Assembly: GCA_002408725.1 (NCBI GenBank)
Contig: DHTR01000049.1
Location: 22,965 to 43,434, forward strand
Origin: Pelotomaculum sp. UBA5255
GTDB lineage: Bacteria > Bacillota > Desulfotomaculia > Desulfotomaculales > Pelotomaculaceae
Direction: 5' to 3'
Length of the DNA: 20,470 nt
Every line of letters begins with the position of its first letter. Position 1 is the stretch's first letter. The position numbers and the translations under genes were made by a program. Under the pieces are notes generated by a model. The model saw only the letters and a list, made by a program, of their open reading frames with translations. It was not told the DNA's origin and ran no database searches. Below, piece by piece: positions 7,988 to 14,570 of this stretch.

Positions 7988-8461
7988 TTATGAGCCGGGC
8001 CGGCGCCAAAATTGTTCCGGATAAATTCCTGCGGCCAGAAGACCGGCCACTGCCGCCAGGGCATCATGGAGATCAATCAGGTCCGGCGAGTCGCTGCAGC
8101 CTGCATTCGCGATTATCTTGGCGCCACAGCCGGAGGCGACCAGTACCTTCCCCTCCCGGATAAATACGGCCATACCGCCCACCCCTAGATGCCGCCTGAC
8201 CACAACGTTATCGGAAGCAGTGCTATAATAAATCACGATCCCGTCTTCCTGCCTGGAGCTATTTTTGACCTGTCGTCCGTCGGCGTTGACCACCCTGTAC
8301 CCGGCCCGCAGAGCCACATCTAAAGCCATCTCCTTCAAACCGGACAGCTGTGTCAGAAAATGTTCCCCATTGACATTGGGAAGCGACGCCGATTCTTTCA
8401 CTGTCTTTTCAACCTCGGCAGAAAAGCTTTCGCCGGACTTATACCGGCCGGGCCAAAGCAC
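7988..8461 (-). CDS. Orphan fragment resembling the Mur-ligase part of cyanophycin synthetase
   Basis: A 157-residue reading frame with a GTG start and a good GGGGGAG site. The middle and end resemble the late part of the central Mur-ligase domain of cyanophycin synthetase (CphA). A segment like ALRAGYRVVNADGRQV parallels DGYxVLNADDPxV. IVIYYSTASDNVVVRRHL followed by GGMAVFIREGKVLVASG parallels the strand pair after it, and DALAAVAGLLAAGIYPEQF parallels the NxLAAxAAxxALGI helix. The ATP-grasp domain, the Walker-type GTNGKT loop and the final ligase subdomain are all missing, and the second Asp of the NADD motif is Gly. It is probably a decayed remnant or a non-catalytic derivative, although the intact frame and ribosome site leave open that it is expressed. 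The match is by eye only. Confidence 0.5.
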   Translation of the reverse strand: MLWPGRYKSGESFSAEVEKTVKESASLPNVNGEHFLTQLSGLKEMALDVALRAGYRVVNADGRQVKNSSRQEDGIVIYYSTASDNVVVRRHLGVGGMAVFIREGKVLVASGCGAKIIANAGCSDSPDLIDLHDALAAVAGLLAAGIYPEQFWRRPGS

Positions 8462-8614
8462 TGGCAGCTCCCCCGATCTTCGTAATTTGACTTGTTAAAA
8501 ATATTATTAACCTAATTAAGGTAAAACATACAAATATTAAAAAGGATTTTTTAAGGGCATTCTCATAGGATAAAGGGGGGGTCATTAGATTTTTATCTGC
8601 CGAAGGAGGGCGAC
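8462..8614. other. Divergent intergenic region with a weak promoter candidate
   Basis: AT-rich spacer between the minus-strand fragment and the plus-strand L,D-transpeptidase. TTGACT (8487-8492) with CCTAAT (8511-8516), 18 bases apart, is a possible but poor sigma-A promoter reading rightward. No other structure is convincing. Confidence 0.25.
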
Positions 8615-9214
8615 ATGGCAGGGACAACGACACGCACATACGGCAGCCACCTTTCAATTAACCTTTCGACCCGGCGACTCTCTTATTTTGAGGGAAACCG
8701 GCCTGTTCATACTTATTCAGTGGGTGTAGGAAAACCTTCGACACCGACACCCACGGGCAATTTTACTGTTATCGTAAAAATTATGCATCCCGGAGGCGCT
8801 CTTGGGACACGCTGGATGGGTATATCCGTCCCGAATGGTAACTACGGCATCCACGGGACCAATAATCCTCCCTCTATCGGCGGCTATGTCTCCAACGGAT
8901 GCATCCGCATGTACAATCACGACGTCGAAGAGCTCTTTCCCAGGGTAGCTATCGGTACACCCGTAGAAATTGTTTCCGGAAGAACTGAAGCTGCCCAACA
9001 AACAAAGACTAATCCAAAACTGGAGAAGATCCCGGCCGGCTCTCAAGGCGGCTCGCGTAAACACACCGTACAGGCCGGTGAAAGCCTGTGGCAAATTGCC
9101 GGGAAGTATAAAATTACGCTTGATTCAATAATCCAGGCAAACCACCTGAGCAACCCAAACGTAATCTATCCCGGCCAGACCATCGTGATCCCGGAAGCAG
9201 CCTCGCAGGGGTAA
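8615..9214 (+). CDS. L,D-transpeptidase (YkuD domain) with C-terminal LysM
   Basis: A 199-residue peptidoglycan enzyme. The YkuD catalytic domain comes first (about residues 10-120). Its signature runs from YGIHGTNNPP to VSNGCIRMYNHDVEEL, with the active-site Cys in the SNGCIRM motif and the conserved His in IHG. A linker rich in Gln, Lys and Gly follows, and then a single LysM (about 150-195: HTVQAGESLWQIAGKYKI...NPNVIYPGQTIVIP) that binds glycan strands. L,D-transpeptidases form 3-3 crosslinks or attach proteins to peptidoglycan. No signal peptide or membrane anchor is visible, as in the spore-associated B. subtilis YkuD, but the domain order is the reverse of that protein. The ATG is set by GAAGGAGGG. 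The gene stands alone. Confidence 0.92.
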   Translation: MAGTTTRTYGSHLSINLSTRRLSYFEGNRPVHTYSVGVGKPSTPTPTGNFTVIVKIMHPGGALGTRWMGISVPNGNYGIHGTNNPPSIGGYVSNGCIRMYNHDVEELFPRVAIGTPVEIVSGRTEAAQQTKTNPKLEKIPAGSQGGSRKHTVQAGESLWQIAGKYKITLDSIIQANHLSNPNVIYPGQTIVIPEAASQG

Positions 9215-9235
9215 GAAAAACTTAGGAAAGCATTT

Positions 9236-9269
9236 GAAAAGGTAAAGACAGGTAAACCCCTTTTCTTTA
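9236..9269 (+). terminator. Possible terminator after the L,D-transpeptidase gene
   Basis: GAAAAGG (9236-9242) can pair with CCTTTTC (9259-9265) over a 16-base loop, followed by TTTAT. It lies 22 bases after the stop codon. The stem is 7 bp and the T tract is short, so support is modest. Confidence 0.35.
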
Positions 9270-9477
9270 TGAAAAACGGCAGTGCATGAGCAAAAAAACC
9301 ACCTATCCTCAATCGGGATACTTGATTGAACGAAAGGTGCAACGGCATAAAACAGCTTGGGGCGCTCTGCCAGCCAGGCGACTTTCTCTAAATAACCGTC
9401 CGGAAATAATCTTACCGGCATCCCAATTTTTGATATTGCCACCAATACGCCTTTTTAATTTACCTTCAACATATAAA

Positions 9478-9615
9478 CTACCCCAGTAACCAATTTTCCA
9501 GGTGTTTCTTGATTTTGTTGGAAGTCTGATTATCCAGTTCACCAGATAGGTACAAAGGTAGTAATTTTATCGTATCTTCGTGCTCCAGCAAATCTCCCTT
9601 ATGTATTTCCGACAT
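9478..9615 (-). pseudogene. Remnant of a zf-HC2 (anti-sigma-factor type) protein
   Basis: A 45-codon frame on the minus strand. It begins MSEIHKGDLLEHEDTIKLL, continues with PLYLSGELD and ends in IKKHLENWLLG. This fits the N-terminal zf-HC2 domain of anti-sigma factors: H near the start, LLPLYLDGEL, then HLxxCxxC. The Cys pair after HLEN is lost and the frame stops at once, so the zinc site and any membrane or C-terminal part are missing. Downstream on this strand all frames contain stops. A GGGGGT lies upstream of the ATG. No sigma-factor gene is adjacent. Most likely a gene fossil. Confidence 0.4.
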
Positions 9616-9730
9616 AATAAATTACCCCCTGCCGTCAATCCCAATGCTCAAGACCCAGCCATTTTTCTCTTAACAGGTTCAATTATAAGTACGGACTTTT
9701 CCCGGTTACAAATGGGAAGGGTCTTTAAAT

Positions 9731-9759
9731 ATGTTATATTCTGTAGATACATATAACAT
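9731..9759. repeat. Perfect 9-bp inverted repeat upstream of the cas genes
   Basis: ATGTTATAT (9731-9739) and ATATAACAT (9751-9759) form an exact inverted repeat around an 11-base spacer. The half-site spacing of about 20 bases suits a dimeric regulator. It lies about 75 bases before the weak cas promoter candidate. It could equally be an AT-rich hairpin with no function. Confidence 0.5.
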
Positions 9760-9908
9760 TTGGTAGTACAATGGTATTTAAAGAATGGATGAGCAGAACA
9801 AAGTAGATTCATTAAGAATAAAATTTTTGTTCTTGTGACAGATAATGGTCTTGTTAAGATGTTAAGCTGACATTTAGGATGTTGCCTTAAATTGAAGGAG
9901 CGGTTGCT

Positions 9909-10189
9909 TTGCACGCTTACATAAATATGAAAATAGATCCATCTTCACCCGCCCTCCCTATTCAATATAATTATTTAGTTCAATCGGCTATATACGCGGC
10001 GCTCCCCCTGTCCCTGGTCAATAACCTGCTCACTAAAAACCGCATCCGGCTGGGAAACTCCGTTTTAGAAGTAAATGAGGTTCGCTTTGATGAGCAAAAA
10101 GTACAGGGCGATGTTTTAATCGCACGCACTCTTTCGCCGACTTTCCTACGTGAGTGCGGATGACGAGAAGGAAATATGGTTTGTGTAAG
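9909..10189 (+). pseudogene. cas6: Decayed cas6 (crRNA endonuclease) remnant
   Basis: Starts at TTG 9909 with GGAG eight bases upstream. Residues LPIQYNYLVQSAIYAAL match the N-terminal strand and helix of Cas6, which usually reads LPxxYNxxLQSxIY. The following LSLVNNLLTKNRIRLGNSVLEVNEVRF resembles a block about 90 residues further into a normal Cas6, so an internal deletion is likely. The frame then reads LSPT, typical of Cas6, and stops at 10161-10163. Moving to the next frame at about 10146 gives YVSADDEKEIWFV, which resembles the next Cas6 block, before a stop at 10186-10188. The C-terminal half with its glycine-rich loop is absent. Intact Cas6 proteins have about 220-270 residues. Processing of the array transcript must therefore use another Cas6 in the genome. 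Confidence 0.6.
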
Positions 10190-10328
10190 TAGCAACTTGA
10201 GGGATTGAGGAACTAGAACAGTAATCGCTAACCTTTTGAATTATTATTTGTCAACTAATAGGGCCCATATGTCTAATATTCAAATGAAATCGAAGAATAG
10301 TGTTATTTCAAAAAGGGGGGCACTTTTA

Positions 10329-10802
10329 TTGATACCGGGGAGCAAGAAGGGCAGCACCCTGCTGGTAAGTCCCCTGGGTCTGTCCAAAGGACTACTTTAC
10401 TCTGCCCTGTGCCACATCCAGCCGCACCACCTCTTTGTTATAACCTCTGCAAGCGCAGTTGATTCATTCGATGAGATCGCCCAAAAGGCCGGCTGGTCGG
10501 GGGAAAGCACAATCCGGCACATGCAGGACCCACACAGCGGCTTCAGCGAAGCGGAGTCGTTAGCGGGGGCTGCGCTGCCGACCATCCTGCAGGTCGATCA
10601 AGTGGTGGTCAACATCACCGGCGGCACCACGGCCATGCAACACATCGTGCAGCAAATTGCCGCGCTTGTCAAGGAACTGGGCCGCCCGGTGTGGCGCGTG
10701 GCCCTGGTGGACCGGCGTTCACCGCAAGAGCAGAGAGACAACCCCTTTGTGACAGGGGAGTTGATCTGGCTGGACGGGGAAAAGGAGAGTAATAACATAT
10801 GA
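10329..10802 (+). CDS. Stand-alone CARF-domain protein
   Basis: About 157 residues from TTG 10329, which is preceded by a run of six G at 8 bases spacing. An ATG at 10269 (177 residues) is a possible alternative with a poorer site. The fold pattern is that of a CRISPR-associated Rossmann (CARF) domain. STLLVSPLGLSKGLLYSAL is the first strand and loop, LFVITSASA the second, and VVVNITGGTTAMQHIVQQIA (N95 to T101) is the ligand-pocket loop typical of Csm6/Csx-type sensors. CARF domains bind cyclic oligoadenylate made by Cas10. No HEPN, nuclease or helix-turn-helix domain follows, so it may be a ring nuclease that removes the signal, or a sensor partner. Its stop overlaps the cmr1 start (ATGA). 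Confidence 0.75.
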   Translation: MIPGSKKGSTLLVSPLGLSKGLLYSALCHIQPHHLFVITSASAVDSFDEIAQKAGWSGESTIRHMQDPHSGFSEAESLAGAALPTILQVDQVVVNITGGTTAMQHIVQQIAALVKELGRPVWRVALVDRRSPQEQRDNPFVTGELIWLDGEKESNNI

Positions 10803-11710
10803 AAAATCTAATTGTGTTTCAATGCCGGACCATAACACCTATGTTTATGGCCGGCGCAGACAACCGGACGCCTGAACTTAGAGCGCCGTCATTTAAAGGA
10901 GTCATGCGCTTCTGGTGGCGGGTGGTTCAGGCTGAAAGCAACCTGGATAAGCTTAGAAAGCAAGAGGCGATGATCTTCGGCGGCGCAGGTGAAGGAAAAG
11001 GAAAAAGCAGCTTTAAAATCAGGGTAGATTTTCAGGAAACACTTAAGACTATCAATTACCAACCCCTACCGCATCATACCGGAAGCTCAGATTGCTTTTG
11101 CGTACAAGAGCTTGACAACCGCAGGTGTTCCAAAGGATGGCGACAACAGGCACTTGCAAACATGGATTTTTCCGTAAGCTTAGGCTATGACTATTTACCG
11201 GATGGTTTTACCGGTAAACAACTTGAGTGTTTGTTTATCCTTATGTCTATACTCGGCGGGGTGGGTAAACGAAGCCGCCGGGGTTTCGGCAGCTTTCAAG
11301 TAAGGCCTGTAAATGATTGCAATTCAAAAGAAGCAATCAATTTAAATTACATTCGAAGCTTATTGGATGTTTTGGCGCCCGGTAAATATCATACATCTGG
11401 AACAACAATAGTTCTCACCGGCGCCTGTACTGCCGATTATCCCTACTTAAAAGAGATTGTCATAGGCAGGCAGTACGGGTCGGTCAATAGTTTGCTAGAG
11501 AGAATCGGGCGGGCTTCCCATGAACACTCCGGCGACCACCTCGGGTTTGCCCGCAGCAAGCTGCGGCTGGCCTCACCAATATATGTTTCGGTGATTACTG
11601 ATGACAGTTTAAGCTACCGGCCGATTATTACCACGTTGAACACAGCATTCGAAAGACCTAGGCCGGGCGCTGTCAATACACAACAAGCTTTTAAGGTGGC
11701 GATTTTATGA
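10799..11710 (+). CDS. cmr1: Cmr1, RAMP subunit of the type III-B complex
   Basis: A 303-residue RAMP protein. The start FQCRTITPMFMAGADNRTPELRAPSFKGVMRFWWRVV is characteristic of Cmr1: TPMFxxGA, then PELRxPSxKGxxRFWWR. A glycine-rich RAMP loop GGVGKRSRRGFGSF lies at about residues 152-165. Cmr1 caps the 3-prime side of the crRNA in the Cmr complex and has no catalytic role. An AAGGAGAG sits upstream. It overlaps the CARF gene before it and cas10 after it by four bases (ATGA), so translation is coupled. Confidence 0.93.
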   Translation: MKNLIVFQCRTITPMFMAGADNRTPELRAPSFKGVMRFWWRVVQAESNLDKLRKQEAMIFGGAGEGKGKSSFKIRVDFQETLKTINYQPLPHHTGSSDCFCVQELDNRRCSKGWRQQALANMDFSVSLGYDYLPDGFTGKQLECLFILMSILGGVGKRSRRGFGSFQVRPVNDCNSKEAINLNYIRSLLDVLAPGKYHTSGTTIVLTGACTADYPYLKEIVIGRQYGSVNSLLERIGRASHEHSGDHLGFARSKLRLASPIYVSVITDDSLSYRPIITTLNTAFERPRPGAVNTQQAFKVAIL

Positions 11711-13473
11711 AATACCTATTTCTTTTCAGCGTAACTCCTGTACAGGCCTTTATCAGTCAGGCCAGGAAAACACAGGATCTTTATGCCGGCAGCTTTATTC
11801 TATCACACCTGTGCCGGACAGCGGCGGAAAGGGTCGAACAGAAATATAAAGCGCGTGTCATTTTTCCGAAACTCACCAATGAGGCCATAATCAACCGTTT
11901 TCTAGCGGTAGTGGACGATAGCAACAGGGAAAATAACCGGGCCATGGGCCTGGATATAGAAAAAAGTGTACAGGAAGAGTTTAGGCGAATGGCCGAAACT
12001 CTTCTGAGCAAGATGGAAATATCCGGACCGCCGGGCTTTTCAGAACGCCTTTTAAAGCAGATAAATAATTACTGGCATTGTTACTGGTTGTTTGAAGAAT
12101 ACCCCGACAAACAATTTGCAACGGCATATAAAAAGGCTGAGCAAGCTTTCGGGACTATTAAAAACACAAGAAAATTCATGCAGTTTGAGCAGGAGCCGGC
12201 GCGAAAATGTTCCGTCACCGGTGAGCATAATGTTCTTTTTTATAGAACAGGGCAGAAGCAGGGCTTCGTTCCCGATTTTGCAACGGCTCTTTCCGATAAA
12301 ATACCCTTAAAGTACCTCGACAGCAAAGAAAAGCTGGGCGGCATAACCTTTGTCAAGCGGTGTGCCGGGAAATATTTCGAATCTGAAAGAAACTATATTA
12401 AAGACTTCCCATCTACCGCGGATATTGCCCTAATGGACTTATTGGAAAAATGCCGGGGGAAAATTCCTGAAACAGGAGTAAGCACGGTTGCATTGTTTGA
12501 CAAGTACAACGGCAAGCATATACCTCAAAGCCTTGCCGACGGTACAAAGGAAAATACTGAAAAAGTTTATATGTACCTTAAAAGCAATAAGGTCGAATTA
12601 ACACCGTATTATGCGATGGTTCTTTTTGATGGAGATTATATGGGTAAGTGGTTGGCGGGAAACTTTATAAACGGAGAAACCCTGGAAGACTTCCAGGGGT
12701 ATTTGAGCAATTGTCTGGGACAATTCGCCGGCACAGCTGGAAGAGATATTGTAATTCCTCCCAAGGGAAGGACTGTATATGCCGGAGGGGATGATTTTCT
12801 CGGTTTTATTAACATAAACCACCTGTTCGAAACGCTGAAAGAACTGCGCAGCAAGTTTGAACAGATAGACCTGAGTAAATATACAAACCGCAAGCTCACC
12901 TTCTCCGCCGGAGTGGTAGTCGCCCACTGGAAAGCTCCTTTGAGTGAAGTGCTGGGTTGGGCTAGAAGGATGGAGAACGAAGCGAAAAACATAGATGGAG
13001 ACAAAGACGCCTTTGCCTTGGCTGTTTTAAAGCATTCCGGAGAAATTCACAAGACTATTTACAAGTGGCGTTACGACGGTGCTTGGACGGTAGATCTCCT
13101 TGAAGACCTTATAAACAAAATTAAGGGAGCCGCAGAAGAACAAACCAGCGGCGGCAATGCTTCCCAGGGACAGGAGTTTTCCAATAACTTCATTAAAACA
13201 ATAAACCTGGTATTTCAAAAGCTAATGGATGAGGGCGGAAATCTATGTGAAGACAGCTTAATCAAGTCTGAAATTAAAAGGTTATTGCATAGGTCCTGCC
13301 TGCTCAGGAAAAAGCCCGGCGAAACATTCAAGGAATTTGAACTAAGAAAAAAATTGGCCGTGCATAGTTTACGGGAAAGGCTTGAAAAGCTTCATATATA
13401 CAGTAATAATTTTCAAGATTTCCTTTCAGCCTTGAGTATTGCCGACTTTTTGGCGAGGGAGATGAAAGAATGA
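11707..13473 (+). CDS. cas10: Cas10/Cmr2 without HD nuclease domain, GGDD cyclase intact
   Basis: A 588-residue large subunit of the type III-B complex. It begins directly with FSVTPVQAFISQARKTQDLYAGSFILSHL, which in longer Cmr2 proteins lies after an N-terminal HD domain; no HD motif exists here or just upstream. A CSVTGEH segment (C168) fits the zinc-binding region. The first palm carries FDGDYMGKWL (about residue 305). The second carries AGGDDFLGF (G360-D363), the metal site that makes cyclic oligoadenylate from ATP. The C-terminal helical domain (about 450-588) contacts Cmr5 and the crRNA. So the complex should signal but not cut DNA. Four-base overlaps with cmr1 and cmr3. All features are read from the sequence; activity is inferred. 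Confidence 0.94.
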   Translation: MKYLFLFSVTPVQAFISQARKTQDLYAGSFILSHLCRTAAERVEQKYKARVIFPKLTNEAIINRFLAVVDDSNRENNRAMGLDIEKSVQEEFRRMAETLLSKMEISGPPGFSERLLKQINNYWHCYWLFEEYPDKQFATAYKKAEQAFGTIKNTRKFMQFEQEPARKCSVTGEHNVLFYRTGQKQGFVPDFATALSDKIPLKYLDSKEKLGGITFVKRCAGKYFESERNYIKDFPSTADIALMDLLEKCRGKIPETGVSTVALFDKYNGKHIPQSLADGTKENTEKVYMYLKSNKVELTPYYAMVLFDGDYMGKWLAGNFINGETLEDFQGYLSNCLGQFAGTAGRDIVIPPKGRTVYAGGDDFLGFININHLFETLKELRSKFEQIDLSKYTNRKLTFSAGVVVAHWKAPLSEVLGWARRMENEAKNIDGDKDAFALAVLKHSGEIHKTIYKWRYDGAWTVDLLEDLINKIKGAAEEQTSGGNASQGQEFSNNFIKTINLVFQKLMDEGGNLCEDSLIKSEIKRLLHRSCLLRKKPGETFKEFELRKKLAVHSLRERLEKLHIYSNNFQDFLSALSIADFLAREMKE

Positions 13474-14570
13474 TTATTCGCATAAAAGCCCTGGATACCC
13501 TCTTCTTCCGGGACGGTAGGCCCTTTTTCAGTGGCGAAGACAATGTAGCCTCAGGCATTTTCCCCCCGCTTCCAAGCGTGGCTTACGGAGCTTTAAGGAG
13601 CGCGTATTTTTCCGGTGATTTAGAGAGCTTGAAGCTGGCAAACTGTCCCGGTGACCCGACGGGATCGCTGCGCATAAAGGGGCTGTACTTGCAGGTGGGA
13701 GAAGATATTTGCTTTCCCCTACCCGCCGATTGTATCAAGCTCAAAGAAGAAAAGGATAATAAAGCTTTATTACTCCAGATGAGAAAAGCTCCTGGCGCCT
13801 CCTCCTGCCCGGCTCCGATGGTCCTGGCGCCGCCTGTGGAAAAAGAAGTAAAGGCAGTGGTAGAGGGCATATTGGACCACAATACAATTAATGAATATTT
13901 AAACCTTCAGAGTAAGGAATTTTACTATTACCGGTTGACCGATTATATCCTTCCGGAACCTAAAACCGGTATTGGCCGGAACAAAAAAACCGGGACGGCA
14001 GAAGACCATATGCTTTACCGGGTGAACATGCAGCGGTTGGAAGCTAGAATGCAAAAAGGTATTGAAAGTATGGAGGTGTCCATACTCGTGGAATTTTCAG
14101 GTCTGGATTTGCCTGACAAAGGCTTATTAAAGTTGGGCGGTGAAGGCAAAGCCGTTTATTATGAAGCACTCACAAAGGATGAGGCGGAAGACTTGTCCTT
14201 TGCAGCGCCAGCATTCAAAGGTAAAAGGTTTAAGCTGTATTTTGTCACACCAACTGTTTTTGCGGGTGGCTGGCTCCCCCTATGGTTAGACAAAGACACA
14301 TTAACTGGAGAGTATCGCGGTATTAAGCTAAAACTACTGGCAGCCGCAGTAGGCAAGTATATCCATGTAGGTGGTTTTGACATGAATAAAGGTTGGCCAA
14401 AGACTATGCGCAGGGCAGTACCCGCCGGCAGTGTGTATTATCTGGAAATAATCAGCGGTGATATGGCTGAAGTAATAAAAGCATTTCACCGGGTAAATCT
14501 GTCGGATTATGACTCCTATGCTGCTCAGGGTTTTGGCCTTACCCTCGTAGGAGGTATCGATAATGATTAG
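13470..14570 (+). CDS. cmr3: Cmr3, RAMP subunit of the type III-B complex
   Basis: A 366-residue Cmr3 (Cas5-like), which holds the crRNA 5-prime tag at the foot of the complex next to Cas10. The N terminus IKALDTLFFRDGRPFFSGED is the family signature, followed by GIFPPLPSVAYGALRSAYF. A late glycine-containing segment AVGKYIHVGGFDMNKGWPKTMRRAVPAGSVYYLE and the ending YAAQGFGLTLVGG are also typical. It starts inside the last bases of cas10 (ATGA) and its last 8 bases overlap the CARF-RelE gene. Confidence 0.93.
   Translation: MIIRIKALDTLFFRDGRPFFSGEDNVASGIFPPLPSVAYGALRSAYFSGDLESLKLANCPGDPTGSLRIKGLYLQVGEDICFPLPADCIKLKEEKDNKALLLQMRKAPGASSCPAPMVLAPPVEKEVKAVVEGILDHNTINEYLNLQSKEFYYYRLTDYILPEPKTGIGRNKKTGTAEDHMLYRVNMQRLEARMQKGIESMEVSILVEFSGLDLPDKGLLKLGGEGKAVYYEALTKDEAEDLSFAAPAFKGKRFKLYFVTPTVFAGGWLPLWLDKDTLTGEYRGIKLKLLAAAVGKYIHVGGFDMNKGWPKTMRRAVPAGSVYYLEIISGDMAEVIKAFHRVNLSDYDSYAAQGFGLTLVGGIDND

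Larger units (their letters stand above)
9215..9908. other. Largely non-coding junction between backbone and CRISPR locus
   Basis: About 0.7 kb with no convincing intact gene. It contains the possible terminator of the L,D-transpeptidase gene, a short minus-strand anti-sigma-like remnant (9478-9615), a perfect inverted repeat (9731-9759) and a weak plus-strand promoter candidate before the cas genes. That candidate is TTGTGA at 9833-9838 and TAAGAT at 9855-9860, 16 bases apart, 4 of 6 matches each. The remaining open frames on either strand have no family signature. No transposase or integrase trace and no tRNA was seen. Confidence 0.55.

Noticed and set aside
9125..9445. Minus-strand frames opposite and after the L,D-transpeptidase gene
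   Set aside because: No domain resemblance, no ribosome site, and part overlaps a solid plus-strand gene.
9286..9489. Plus-strand frame of 67 codons in the junction
   Set aside because: No motif or ribosome site; it runs opposite the anti-sigma remnant region.
9215..9908. Insertion sequence or integrase as the cause of the boundary
   Set aside because: No transposase fragment, terminal inverted repeats with target duplication, or attachment site could be seen.
9648..9914. Minus-strand frame of 88 codons upstream of cas6
   Set aside because: Composition looks random, it overlaps the inverted repeat and cas promoter region, and there is no family pattern.
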